Position numbers and translations under genes: made by a program
DNA from: Certhia americana
Lineage: Eukaryota; Chordata; Aves; Passeriformes; Certhiidae
Assembly (NCBI GenBank): GCA_018697195.1
Contig: JAGMWU010000028.1
Coordinates: 4,569,364-4,633,363 of the forward strand
DNA: 64,000 bases
Reading direction: 5' to 3'
Notes under the pieces: generated by a model
Seen by the model: only the letters and a program-made list of their open reading frames with translations
Databases searched by the model: none
What the model was told of the DNA's origin: nothing
Shown here: one piece after another, positions 1-12,112 of the stretch
Layout of the letters: each line of letters starts with the position of its first letter
Position numbering within the stretch: the first letter of the stretch is position 1

Positions 1-1665
1 CACACAAAGGGGAGAGCAGAGCAGCACTGGCAGAGGCAGAGCTGGATTCAGATGGAGTAGCCAGGAAAGACTCACCTGCCTGGAGCCCCTGGCTGGTACA
101 GGGGCCCTGCACCGAAATGCAGGGGTTTGGAACAGAGCATTTCTTTGTTCAAGTTGCCCTGAGTGAGGAGGGAACTTCCTCCCCACAGCTCTGCTCCTGC
201 CATCAGCAGCTGCTGCTGCTTCCATTAGCTTGGAGCAGAGACAGGGATCTTTAACCCCTCCAGTGTGCTGCTGTGCAGCACTGGAGTGTGCAGGCTGGGC
301 TGCCTGATCCTACACATTGATTAAATGGATTCTGAGATGCCCTTTTCCAGCAGCTCCTACCACTCCACACCCTGCAGCTCACGATTCTTTCAGCATGAGC
401 ATTTTGACCAGAGCCCAGATTCAGAGCTGGGATCAAACAACTCCGAGTGAACGCTCACCAGCATCCAGGAGATGAAGTGCTGCATCTGGAGAGAGAAACT
501 GAGGAGGTGTCACCTCACACTGTGCCACACAACTGCATTCAATTCTTTGCAGCAGCTACAAACGCACAGAAAATCAGATTATTATAACACCAGGGGCTAG
601 AATTTCTGCGTAATTATTATTCCAAAGGGTCCAGGGCCATGTGCCTTAAGGATGACTGGGAGAGGGCTGGTGTGAAGGGAGCTCCTGGCGTGCTGCCTTC
701 AGGCTTTGCTGCACAGTTTGCTGTGATGTTGTCAAACATGAACCTGCTACAGCACAACAAACTGAACTAAACAGAGAGACACCCTCAGCCAGCAGCTGCG
801 GCTCCGCCACGCGCAGGGCTCCCCGCAGGAGAACTTTCTTTTTTCCCCTAGGCAGGGAAAATGTACAGTTAATAGACAATCACACCAAAAAATCCCCTCC
901 CTGACCCTCCAGGATGCCATTTTGCAAGGTACAAATATAATTAAAGACAATACATGGCAGAGGGACTTAATTGCATCTCTCTCTCCAACAACTGCCAGCG
1001 CAATTGCTCTGTCAAGGAGTCGCTGGATGGAAACACTCACAGACAAGATCCCTGATTTTCCAACATGCAGATGGGAAGGGGAAACACAGATTGTCATCTT
1101 TGAAAGAGAAACAGCAAATATTAAAGGCAGAAAAAGCTGCCTAACTGAGATGAGATGGAAACCTGGGGTCCTGAGAAAGAATACTGGATTGTACCTGGAA
1201 ATGTGAGCAGTGAGAAGAAACAGTTATGAAAAACAAGGGTAATTGAGCCTATAGTTAAATAAAGCAGTTGGAGCAGACATGAGCCCCCGTTCTGGGTCTG
1301 GTTTATCCCTGCACAATGAACACACACATGGGAGATCATCCGGCTGCCACCCGGCGAGTGCAGCAACTCCGGCACAGCCAGGATGCCGAGCACCAAACAC
1401 CTGCAAACCCAGAAACACCAACCACCTTCCCGGAATCATCCCACAAAGCCGTGGGGAAGGTCGGAGCCGGGCTGTGCCCTGGCGTGAACCAGCTCAAAGC
1501 ACACGCTGGGTCTCTGTACAACCTCGGGAGGATAACTGAGAGCAGGAGGAAACGTCTCAACAGCATTTTGCTGAAGCAACATTATGAAAATAAGCTTCAT
1601 ATTATGAAAAACAACAAAAAAAAGGGCAAAGAATTATTAAAGTAACTTGAGAAATGTGGACTTAC
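1..1665. other. SYT6 intronic sequence, no gene seen
   Basis: This stretch lies downstream of the first SYT6 coding exon in the direction of transcription (minus strand) and contains no exon I could recognise. I looked for the transmembrane exon that should follow the first coding exon in synaptotagmin 6 and did not find it, so it probably lies before base 1. Open frames here are short and have no recognisable homology. Confidence 0.5.
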
Positions 1666-1960
1666 CAGAGCGGTGGCAGCTCCTCAGCGCGGTCCCCGGC
1701 CGCCGCCTGCTCGAGCATCAATTAGCGGCGGCAGCAATCCCGCTGCTGTTTCTATGGAGTTGGGGATGCTGAGCCCTGACTATGCATGAGGCGACTGCAG
1801 CTGCATCGGAACAGGCTCCCGGGTCCGCACGGAGCTACAAACACGAGCAGCCTCCCTGCTCTGCCTCGGGAATGAATCAAGCAGCAGCAATTAGGCGGCT
1901 GCAAAGCTGCGCCTATGCAGAGAGGCGCTCACAGGGCTCCCGAGCACGCACACCCCTCTC
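1666..1960 (-). other. SYT6: candidate non-coding alternative first exon of SYT6
   Basis: On the minus strand this GC- and CpG-rich block ends in a near-perfect splice donor (CTCTG then GTAAGTCC, donor bases at 1658-1665). It has no long open frame, as expected for a 5' untranslated exon. A TATA-like AAATAAAA lies just upstream at about 1976-1984 on the minus strand. It sits about 5 kb downstream of the first SYT6 coding exon in the direction of transcription. SYT6 is known to have an isoform lacking the N-terminal transmembrane part, so an internal promoter here could drive it. The donor and base composition are seen; the link to SYT6 and the exact 5' end are inferred. It could instead belong to a non-coding RNA. 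Confidence 0.45.
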
Positions 1961-3334
1961 AGCTCCAGAGGGGCATTTTATTTACCAGGACCATCACAGA
2001 GCATAGCCACAGGCAGCTGGAGAGCCACAGATCTGCACACAATACACGAGCAGAGACACATGGCTGTGGACAGGCGATTTAATCCGGTTTTTTCTCGATT
2101 TACTCGGCCGTTTTCAACCTTATTTCGATACGGTTTTACAAACCTTCCTCTGGCAGCAAGGTTAGAATCTGATACCTCCAGGATCTGAGCCTGGTTTAGT
2201 TGGGCTAAAGAGCAAATCTGCTGCACGTAGCTCTGGCTGGCTTTTTCCTGGGAGGAAAGGCAAGATCCATTTTGCAAGTGCATTACTCTGTGATAAAAAA
2301 GTATTTGCCCCAAGGAGCTGCTCCTCACATGCTGGGCCTCTGGAAACTCAAGCTTCAGTGATTAATATTGGCTTTGCCTGGATGGCTTGGAGCATGTTTA
2401 CTGTTATAGTGACTTAAAATACACTTGAATGGCGATTCAGAAAAGTGTATTATTATGCCTGGTGAGTAAATGCAAGACATGTTCATATTTCACAGGTAGT
2501 GGCTGAAGGCATCCCATAACCATGAATGGGGCTATCATCAGTTTTCCCATTAGTTGAGCTAATCTATCAGGGGATAGTTTTTTCCCCCAGAAAATACTCC
2601 AGAACCAATTTCTCAATAAAAAAATGATCTTTTTGTGCCAACGTTCCTGCAATGAAAAACCCTCTATTGCCCAGAAATTCCCCCCTTTTTCTGCCCGCAG
2701 CAAGAACACTTCTGTGCTTGGTTTAACATTTTAATAGTCTTTGCCAAGTGCCAGGAGGGTGTTCGGTGCTGTACAAGCTGTACTGCCTGCACCAGGACCT
2801 TCAAAAAGAGCAGTTCACACAAGGGGCAAAGCAGTAAATATGCTCTGAATTATTGGGGGCTGGAACACAGGAGAGCTGGCACCGTGTGCTGGGGAGCATG
2901 GGTTACCAGGAGGACTCTCTGACTCTGTGTTTTCCCCAGCTGTCCTGTTCCCTCCTCTCACTCCAGCCTTCTCCTCCTGCAGCAGGAAGCCACAAGAGCA
3001 TTTTGCTGGGGTGGATCAGGGTGTGAGGAAGGGTTTGAGGAGGGTTCTCACCACACTGAGATGAACAGGGTCTGCTGGGGACAACCTGCAGCCCCTCAGC
3101 ACATCACCCACTGCCCCCTGCCCTGGTGAATTTGCAGCAAAGCTTCATACAAATGGATCACTAAAGCAAAAGAACCCCAGCTTAGGCTGTTTAAAGAAAG
3201 TCGCAGCATAGAAGTGCTGAAAGCAGAAATCAAACCCAGAGGTTTTCTCCTGGATGTGCTTTGATCCCAGGATAAATTCCTTCCTGTACCCAGGCACTGT
3301 CCTTTAAACCAACGTCATGAGATGCCAGCTCCAG
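1961..3334. other. SYT6 intronic sequence
   Basis: Mixed-composition sequence with no coding exon, RNA gene or recognisable transposon. A TATA-like stretch near 1976-1984 belongs to the candidate promoter next to it. Confidence 0.4.
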
Positions 3335-3560
3335 TCACAGAATTGTGGAATCTCAGACTGGTCTGAGTGGGAAGGAGCTTGAAGATCATCCAGTGCCACC
3401 CCTGGCATGAGCAGGGACACCTTCCACTGTCCCAGGCTGCTCCCAGCCCTGTCCAGCCTGGCTTTGGACACTGCCAGGGATGGAACAGCCACAGCTTCCC
3501 TGGGCAATCTGTGTCAGGGCATCCCCCCCAACAGGGAACAATCCCATCCCAATATCCCAT
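3335..3560 (-). mobile_element. CR1 LINE 3' fragment
   Basis: Read on the plus strand it starts with the antisense CR1 3' end (TCACAGAATTGTGGAATC), then the typical GGGAAGGAGCTTGAAGATCATC and the GCAGGGACACCTTCCACTGT block, and ends in the GGGCAATCTGTGTCAGGGC segment. This is the untranslated 3' tail of a 5'-truncated chicken-repeat-1 retrotransposon, oriented minus. Its short open frames are not genes. Confidence 0.9.
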
Positions 3561-6500
3561 CAAAACCTCCACTCTTCAGTGACACTCATCACCCCACAGC
3601 ACCATTTCAGAGCCAGTCAAGCTTCCCCTGTGCCCCACAGGATCTCCTGGGCTGGGCTGGCAGCCCCTGTCCTCAGCCAGGCTCTGTGAACCCTTGGGGA
3701 GCAGGACCCAGCCCAGGGGGCTCAGAGCAGGCTGTGGGGAGCCACAGGAGCCCAGAACACCCTGGGCTGGGAGAGACCCAGCAGGATCACAGCAGCCCAG
3801 CCCTTGGGCCTGCACAGCACCACTCCAAGCACTCTGTTTCCCAAAGACCCCAGAGCCTGCTGCAGCTCCACTGCCAGGGGCAGAGGGGACGGGAAGAGGG
3901 GACAGAGGGGGACAGTCCTGTGGGGTCCTGACTCCCCCTCTCCACAGCCAAGGACTTTGCCCTACAGTACAGCTGCGCCACAAGAAGATAATCCATTGCA
4001 CACTCACTGCCCCTCCAGGGCACAGAAGGGACGAGCCCATCCTCTTAAGAGCCATCACCTGTGGTAAATGCTGTCCCCACAGCACAGGCAGTGTCACTGC
4101 CCACAGCACGGTGGCATTGCCAGCAGCCCTGCACGGCAGCAGAGGCCTGGCAGGGAAGAGAGCGATCAGATGGAGGGAGCTCTGGGGGAGGACTGGCGAC
4201 AGGCACAACAAAAGGATGCTGCAGCTCGCTCCATCTCGGGGCCCCCAGCCAGGAGATCAGTTCCATTCCTGGCAGTGCCACGGGCCCAACTGCAGGGAGA
4301 GCTCCCCCTCACAGCCCCACCAACACAGCGGCACTAAAACCTTCCCCAGCCAAACTCCTCATTTTTCTGACAGGTTTGGCCGCGGGCAAGGCAGCAGCCT
4401 GCAATCCTCCTTTGTTGGGTGTATGAGAGAAATGCTGCAGCTCCACTGCTCTTGTTGGCTGCGAGGAGGAGATTCAGCTGTTACATAACCAGGGAGGAGA
4501 GGTGCATCCACTTCATCCCCAGCAGCCCTTTCAGCCACTCAGTCCAGAACGCTTTAAAAAAAAACCCTAAATCACCGCACAAAAACTTGCTCTTATATAA
4601 ACTCTTTAGTAATATTTTTATATTCACAGGCTTTTTCCACTTTTGGATGCAGTTCAAGAAGGCTGATGATACCTGGCTGCACACATTCCCTGAGGACACT
4701 GCTCCCCATCCACGCATGAAACAGCAGAAAAGCCCAAACTGTCCCTGTGCTGAGCTGTGCAGGAACAGCCTGGCTCCAGCTTTGGCAGTGCTTCCTTCAA
4801 CCTGAACTTCAGCAGGACACTCCACAAGCCAAGCTGATCCAGCCAGCAGTTAATAGATTTATCCAGGAGGCAACAAACTGCCCGAGAAGCCGGAGACTCC
4901 CCGTGATGATGACAAATAAGGCCAGTTTGACTCCAGCAAATTTGGCGTTTGGCTGCTGGGGCTGTGCTGCCCGCACGGGGACACTCCAGCAGGAGCCAGG
5001 GCTCCTCTGCCCTGCTCCTGACACAGCACCTGCCTGGTGCCATCTGCTCACCTGCACACAGCCCCACCTTCCCTCTGCCTGCCTTTGTGGGTCGGGCTGT
5101 GGGTCTGAACACGGCACTGCAGGCAGCCCAGAGCAAACCTGACAATGTGAGACTGCAGGATAAAATGGACAAAGCACCAATGCAGATAATTAGATAAACA
5201 TCCAGACACCGATGGGGAAGGCATCATACCTCTGTAACTGTGTTAGTTAATGCTTGATGCAAATAGATTTTTTTCCCCTTGCTGGAGCAGCGTTACAGCC
5301 AGGAATTGAGAAATTTTCATACATGTCAGGCCCAAACTGTGTCCTCAGTGCTGTCTAGACATAAAAATGGGCCCAGTCGTGCAGAGCAGAGACAACAGCC
5401 CTGGCTGTTAGTGCAGCCAGCCTGGCACAGCTCGCCCGGGGCACTGGGGCTGACACTAAAACCACAGCCCAGAGCACACAGACATTCCCCGTGCTAAAGG
5501 CAGATGATGATGATGTGATCCCGACCTGAACACGAGGTCCTGGACAGGCTGCACAAACAAATGCAGATCTGTCACATCAGGGTGGACAGAACAAGAGCAG
5601 TGCAGAGTATTCCTGCTGCAGAGTCAGGAAAATGTTAATTTTGGTGCAAGGTAAAGAATTCCAAATTGTTGCAGTAAGTTTGCAAGCTGTTTGCTCCATT
5701 TGCAATAGAGAAAACTGCTGCACAGGATGTGATGTGTAAGGACACAACCAGCCATGGTAAGAGGCCTCCAGAACAGGCAAGTATCAAACAAAATCATTTT
5801 AAGAAGAGAATTAAGTTCTAGGTAAAGTGAGATGTGAAAGGAAAGGGTTTGCCTGGAGGTATCAGCAAAGCAGTAGTGGAAGCACCACTGCAAACCACGG
5901 GCTGGCAGAATCCTGGTGCCCTGTGCCCTGGGGGTGCCAGCTGCATCCCAGCACGAGATTCTGGCAGAGAGGGGCAGGAGAAAGGGAGGGAAGGTGACAC
6001 AGAAAGCCTTGGACAGGGATTGCTGGGCAGCTGTGCTGTGGGGCTCTGCACAGTGTGCACAGCAGAGGAGGAAAGTTTGTGAAAACTCCTACTGTAAAAA
6101 ATGCTGTGAAATCCATTGGATTTACAGACCATTGCCTACAGGAACCTTAGAAGAAGCCCTCTATGAAAATGTTGGAATATACAAGCAACTTTCAGCAGGT
6201 TACCAATAATTCTAAAAGCTATGAGACTCGGGGTTTTGCTCCTCAGTACATAAGCCTGGAGTTCCAGCTGCCTTTGCCAATGTCTTCTGAAGTGACAGCA
6301 GGAGATCCCTGGAGTGAGCAGCTGTGAGAACAGGTGTAGGGAAAATTCCCCACTTTGCAACACGGAGCTGCCCCTTTGCTCCTGGAGCAGAATTCCTGCT
6401 CCTGACTCATCCCTGACACACCAGAGTCCCTCCCTGGCTCTGCAACCTGACCAGGGACAGCTCAGGCAATTCTTAGGGAAGGTAGAACACACACATGAAG

Positions 6501-6949
6501 GTACAGCAAGATCCCTTACTGATAAACAGAAATCCATGTGAGTCCCTCCATTTCTCAAACCAGGACAGCACCAATCAGTTCCCACCATCCCTGTGACTTA
6601 AGTAGGCTCTTCACTGCTGTTTGTTGGTTTGGTTTGGTTTCATACAGGACAGGAGTCTGTGTTTTTGAGAAAGGAACTTTCACAGGAACTTTACCTTGTG
6701 AAGCAGCTCAGAACATCTCGGCTGTCCCCCCGTGCAGCCATCCCCTTCCACATCAACAGGTGAGGCAGGACTAGACCCAAAACTTCACCATGGAACATGT
6801 GGAAAGGGAAGGAACCCTCCCAGAGGGGTGCCAAGACCAACCCCCGGGTCTAACATGGAGCTCCCAAACATTTTTCTCCCCCTGTAGGGGATGGATGTCC
6901 CTCCTGCCTTCCACGAGCACCCTCCAGCCTACGGGAGCAGGGGCCGTAC
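3561..6949. other. SYT6 intron 1 sequence
   Basis: GC-rich intronic sequence directly downstream of the first SYT6 coding exon. It has several open frames of 100-260 codons on both strands, but they overlap each other, have low-complexity Pro/Ser/Gln-rich translations and show no family motif. I see no exon, RNA gene or clear transposon. Confidence 0.4.
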
Positions 6950-7103
6950 CTGGCTCGGAGATAATCAGGCTCTGGTCAGAAGGCAGCAGGAGGAATTCCC
7001 TGCAGGTGTCCAGGTCCAAGCTGGGCAGGCTTTTCTTCTGGCACAGCTCGGTGAGGATGCTGATGGCCCTGCGACAGCGGCCGTCCTCCCTGGGACCGCT
7101 CAT
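6950..7103 (-). CDS. SYT6: synaptotagmin-6, first coding exon (N-terminus only)
   Basis: This exon encodes the extracellular or lumenal N-terminal segment of a synaptotagmin of the SYT3/6/9/10 group. It starts with MSGPREDGRCRRAISILTEL, giving the group pattern of an early Cys, a helical region and a second Cys; these N-terminal cysteines form disulphide-linked dimers in this subfamily. The later LDLDTCREF matches the SYT6 pattern LDxxTCRxF, which separates it from SYT3, 9 and 10. The ATG (7101-7103) sits in an acceptable context with G at -3. The exon has 51 codons plus one base and ends at a GTACGG donor (6944-6949). The transmembrane and C2 exons are not in the window. The product is a vesicle or plasma-membrane protein of regulated exocytosis; SYT6 is associated with the acrosome reaction and brain. 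Being next to TRIM33 in the same orientation is the known gene order, which supports SYT6. Confidence 0.85.
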
Positions 7104-7500
7104 CGCCCTCTCCGCATCCTCCGCTCCCTCTGCTCTCTAGGAAACTCAAACTAGGAGGAGAGGGTGGGCTTGGGGCTCATCACAGGAGCAGCTTCACTCC
7201 AGTTCCATTCTCTGGTGTGGCAGCACCTGCTGGGACACTCGGGGTTGCCCCACGATTGCTGCCCGGAGCTGGAGCCTCCAGCCCCCGGCGCTCCCGGTGC
7301 CTCATTGCCTCTGAGATCACAGCTCTGTTTACTGCCAAGGCTGCTCCAGACAAAGAACCTCCTACCAAACTCAGTTTCGTGCCCTCCACACGAGACGTAT
7401 TAAAGCTGCAGGCCAGATAATTCCTTTTAACCCTTTCACCGCTGCCCCCTCTCCAGGTGCGGAGTTTCGCGACCCAACCCGGGATTTTGCAAATAAAATG
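7104..7500 (-). promoter_or_regulatory. SYT6: SYT6 5' UTR and proximal promoter region
   Basis: The sequence upstream of the SYT6 ATG is GC-rich with scattered CpGs (for example around 7081-7130 and 7250-7480), fitting a 5' UTR and CpG-type promoter. No TATA box is placed convincingly and I cannot fix the transcription start. The upstream limit is set where composition returns to the intergenic average. Confidence 0.5.
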
Positions 7501-10295
7501 AGTGGTGAAAGCTCCTGGTTGAGGGCAGCACATCACCAGAGAGGAAGAACCAGAGTGCTCCCATAAACACTGCACAAACTACTTACAACTGCCAAAGGCA
7601 GCAGAAGAAAAGCTGCAGGCTTTATTGATTTGTTTGTGCTGGTCCTAACACACCAGGCTGCAGATGGCAATAGAGATTGAGAAGGCCATTCTAGTTCATA
7701 ATTAGATTTTTCCCTTTTACTTTCTGCAGTATTTTTTTTTATTCCTGTTGCAATTTAGCAGGCAGGTCATGCCACATGACAGAGCATGTCTTTGACAGGC
7801 AATAGTGGAGCAGGCAATTAAAATTATGTACAGCAGGATGACTTCTTGCAGCTTGTACAAACCTAATGAGCATTGTGGAGAGCCAGGGCTGAGGCTGCAC
7901 AGGTCCCTCAGCCCCACAGCACAGCAGGGTGTGCTCAGATCGTGTTTGTGTTCCCTGTTAATGACCTGCTGGAGCACTGGGAGCTGGCACAGGATGAGTA
8001 TCCCGGGGGTGACACCAGCAGTCAGTGCAGCACAGGGCACAGAGCCTGCTCCATACCCCATTCCCAGGCTGGATAATCCCTCCAGCTCCTGGCTGCTGTG
8101 ACACAAAGGGTGTGGCTGGTACCTGAGGAGCACAAAGGCATTGCCCAGCACCCCTGGAGAGCTGCTTCAGGACCCTTTTGGCCACCCTGGCCCCTCCTTG
8201 GCCAGACCAACCTTTCTTGGACATGTCACCACTGCATCCCTCCTGTCCCCATGTGGTACCTGTGCCTGGCAGTGACTTAGCCGCCAAGCTCTGCTCCTCC
8301 CAAAAACTTCTGTTGCCAGGACAACGTGAGTGAAACCTTTTATTAACCCAGTAACTGATCACAAAGAGAGATTTTTAATGAGCCAGCCCTCTGGCCTGGC
8401 CAGTGCTCCATGAGCTGCTGCTGAACCAGGCTGAGGCAGAGCTGCACACTGAGAACTCTTCCTGAAGGTGTTTGTCACCTGCAAGCCAACACCAGCAGCC
8501 CCAAAGGTCTGTGTTAACTGAGGAGGGATGCAGACATTGAGAGCCACACCAGTGACTTACCAGAGATTATTTTTTTGCATTACATTTAGATGACAAACTC
8601 TCTAAACCCACCCACCCATTTATTTTTTTTTAAGAAGCTTGAGGCTCAAATTCTGCCTCAAACCTGAGATTTGGGTCTATACAACATCTGCTTGGCTGGG
8701 GAGGGTACAGCTCCTCTTCTCTGCTCCTCTTTTCACTGCCTGCCCTGGGGCATTTGTGTCCCCGAGTCCTAAAACCAAAGGATTTGTACCCAAGGGGATG
8801 CAATGAGCCCCAGGCATGTCTCCATGTCCCCAGCACAGCAACAGTTTCTGCCTGAGCCACCAAAACTGGCACCAAGAGAGGAGTTCCTGGAACATATCAG
8901 TCAAGCCTTGCATTTGAAATTTGAATTTATCTTAAAGAGATTTCAACAGACAAAAAAACCACCGCAGCTAAACTCTTTGAAAAAGGTTAATGCCCAATTG
9001 AGAGCTTGTAACACAGAAATCAATAATAAAATTCAATTATTTGGAGAAAAAAAAGCCTAATTTTATTGCAAGAGTAATACCAAGAACTTTTACTTTTAAA
9101 TTTAAAGTCACCTTGGGTCAAATATTCACCTTAATTTACATATCAGAGGATTCCGGGCTCGCTGGATACCAATAACAGAAGATCCTGCATCCATACTCTC
9201 AATAAATAATCCTTCAGAACAAAAACCAGACTTTTTTTACACCTTGTACCTTTGAATTTATGTCACACACCCTCTTTATTGTCCAGCACAGAAAGCTGGG
9301 AAAGAGCCAGGTGGCAGCTGAAAATCCAAACACTGCATTTCCCAAGCAGGAACTCTGGTTCCCAATTCCCCTCTCTCCCATCCACACACACAGAGCAGTG
9401 GGGATACAGATTCTCCCTCTCATGTCCTGATGAGAAGCTCCCACTTTGCCCCACGGAGAAGTCAGATCCCACCCCCAGCCCCTGCAGCCCTCAGGGCAGC
9501 CCAGCACATCTTCTGGGATGGCCAGAGCTGCTTTTTCCAGCTGCCTCAGACTGAGCTGGAGGCCAAACTGCTCCCTGAGCTGTGTTTCCACCTCCCAGCA
9601 CCAGGAGAGACAATTCCCCAAACATCAGGGACCTGGCAGAGCTGATGCTCTCTGCAGGGGCTCAGTGGTGTTGTCTCATCCACATCCACCCTGGAATTTT
9701 GGGTTTCCTGTGTCTGGCAGAGCTTTTCCCTGCAGCTGCATACCCTTGGCATTTAGGGAAGCGTGGATGCCTCTCCCTCACTGGGCAGGATTTCTCTCCT
9801 CCCTGCTCCTGCCCTGGTGTCACACCTGGAGAGGCAGAGCCACAGGTAAACACAGCAGCAGCTACCCCAGCAGGGCTGGGAGTGGAGTAAACTTCGGGGG
9901 AAAGTGGCTCAACAGACTCAACAAAGAAACGAATTACAGGCAACACAGCAGCTCTTGAATTACCTCTGAAATAATCCCTGCGGACAAGAGCACAAAATGA
10001 ATGAAAACTGCAAGGAAAGGAAAACTGCAGCTTGAGGCAACTCGAGGCTGCTCAGTGAGCAAGGGAGTGGGAAAATTCCTAAAATCTGAGAGCGACAAAA
10101 GAGGATCATTTCCCTGCAATAAAGCAGGCACAAAGCACCAGAGACAGCATTGCACAAACGTTTGAGGAACTGGGAGGTTTCACAGCTCACTGCCATTGGA
10201 TTAATGAGGGTGGGGTGCTCCAGACAAATCCATTGGAGGGGATTTTTTTCAGGGCTGGAAGAACCTGGGCTAGGGGGAGGTGAGCAGGTTCTGTG
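7501..10295. other. intergenic spacer between SYT6 and TRIM33, part 1
   Basis: No exon, RNA gene or recognisable repeat. A locally AT-rich stretch at 8890-9240 stands out from its GC-richer surroundings and contains an 85-codon open frame with no recognisable homology; it may be a conserved non-coding element or chance. Confidence 0.4.
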
Positions 10296-10352
10296 CTCAG
10301 GGGCTGGAAGGGGATGAGCTCTAAAATCCTTTCCAACCCATTCCACAGTCCC
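10296..10352 (+). mobile_element. short CR1 3'-end remnant
   Basis: GGGGCTGGAAGGGGATGAGC followed by a TCCTTTCCAACCCATTCC-type tail and TCCCATGA matches the last 55-60 bases of CR1 in the plus orientation. It is short and diverged. Confidence 0.6.
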
Positions 10353-11020
10353 ATGAACGTGTGCTGCTAAGTTGGAATCACAGATATATTTGTCCAGCTG
10401 AGACAGAACACGCTGTTCATTTAATCCACATTAGGATCTATTTGAAGCTGATATTTTTATTTCTTAATAATAATCAAGTCTGGAGAGGGAGCAGCAGCAT
10501 TTATTTGTGCCAGCTCTATCTAATAGCATGGCATTGTTTACTTTCCCAGTTAATATAATAATTGGAAACAGCTCACAAAGGATCCAGAGCTTCTTGCCAG
10601 GAAAAATGACGTGGATCTGGATCCTTTGGCAGCGGCGCCGAGTCATCTGTGGATAAACACAACATGCACTGCTGTGCCCCTCCACACACTTCTCCAGGGT
10701 GGCTGTAGGTGTGTGAACGGCCAGAAATCCAAAATCTTCACCTCACTCCTGCCTGCACAGAGGAGGGAAGTGTCCCTCACCTGCACAGAGGAGGAGAGCA
10801 CCTTATCCTATGGAGGTAGGAGTAGTCGAATTAGTTTAAAAAACCAATTACTTTGTGCTAAGTATCAAATCTGCTGCACAGAGCAAAACCAGAAATACAG
10901 AGGAGGTGCTGGTTCCCTCCTTGTGTGTTCTGAGTCTCTCCTGGCTGTTCATTCCCTGTGGAAACTTGGGGTTTGGGAAGAGTTATTTGATTATAGACAA
11001 CTCCACTCCTTGAGTATTCA

Positions 11021-11147
11021 GGAAGGGAGGGAGGGAGGAAAAGAGGAAGGGAAGGGAAGGGAAGGGGAAGGGGAAGGGGAAGGGGAAGGGGAAGGGGAAG
11101 GGGAAGGGGAAGGGGAAGGGGAAGGATGGGGAAGGGGAAGGGGAAGG
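11021..11147 (+). repeat. (GGGGAA)n purine tract
   Basis: About 125 bases of pure purine on the plus strand. It begins as GGGAGGGAGGGAGG, passes through GGGAAG, and settles into about 15 GGGGAAG-type units with one interruption (GATGGGG near 11125). A homopurine tract with G-runs can form triplex or G-quadruplex DNA and is unstable in length. The Glu/Gly and Pro/Leu repeat peptides it would encode are not genes. Confidence 0.95.
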
Positions 11148-11842
11148 TGCTGAATTTGTAGTCTAAAATGAAAATCCCTGGACTGCACCACAAGCACACT
11201 TTGAGATGAGGAGTTTAAAGATAAATAACACATTTCCCTCCTGGACACAGCCTGGGAGGAAACTGCTCAGCCCAAAGGCCACAGTGGCAGGGGGTGGCAG
11301 TCCCTGCTGCCAGCTCCTGTCCTGCAGTGCCAGAGAGGCATTCTGTGCAGGGCTGGCTTGGTTGGATTCAGGGCAAGGAAATGTGGCTCTGTGTCCTGAA
11401 AAGCTCCGATTCCAAGAGACATCTTGGGATATGCTGTGCTGCACACAAAGCTGGAGCCGGAGCCAGGCAGCTTTGGAGCTGTGTGCATCCAGGCAGGAAG
11501 AGCTCCAGAGGCAGGACTACCACCAAAAGTTCTTTCCTGGTGGGGAGACTTCTGAAATACATTTTATTGACCTGGGATCTTTGCATACCCTCAAGGTGAA
11601 GACTCGGAGCCTGACTTGGCAGGGCTGGAAGCTCTAAAAAGCCATTTCTGCTCCAGCAGTATCAGGTGGCTGCTGGTGTCAGCTGAGCTGGGCTCAGGGA
11701 GGTGGAGGAGGAGCTGTGCTCAAAGCCATTGTCCAGAGAACTCAGGGACCTCTGACCTTCCCCAGCTGCCTTCAACATGAGCCACAGCCTCAGTAAAATG
11801 AATGAAGTGAGAGCCTGGCCTGGCTGAAGTACCTGCCCAAGG

Positions 11843-12112
11843 ACCCAGGGAAGGGCTGGGGCTCTGCCAGGGCAGGGTTAGGTTGGGTATCAAGGAAAGG
11901 TTGTTTCCCCAGAGGGTGCTGGGCACTGCCCAGGCTCCCCAGGGAATGGGCACAGCCCCAAGGCTGCTCCGGGAGAGTTTGGACAAAATTTGGACATCTG
12001 CCAGGGATGACCAGGGTGGGATTTGCAGTGTTTGTGCAGGGCAGGGCTTGGACTGGATGGTCCTGGTGGATTCTTCCAGCTCAGGGTGTTAGATGATTCC
12101 ATGACTTGGCAT
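11843..12112 (+). mobile_element. CR1 LINE 3' fragment (subfamily with GGGCACTGCCCAGGCTCCCC)
   Basis: The segment runs from GGGAAGGGCTGGGGCTCTGC through CCAGAGGGTGCTGGGCACTG and GGGATGACCAGGGTGGGATT to GGACTGGATGGTCCTGGTGG and a worn GATGATTCCATGA tail. It shares its order with the copies at 15842 and 37386 and differs from the common CR1 type at 3335, so at least two CR1 3' subfamilies are present in the window. Confidence 0.85.

Noticed and set aside
3407..4488. Several overlapping open frames of 120-260 codons
   Set aside because: They overlap on both strands, include CR1 sequence, and have low-complexity translations; GC-rich DNA gives such frames by chance.
8803..9060. An 85-codon plus-strand open frame ending NNKIQLFGEKKA
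   Set aside because: No recognisable family, no splice or promoter support, and it lies in an AT-rich patch where such frames arise by chance.
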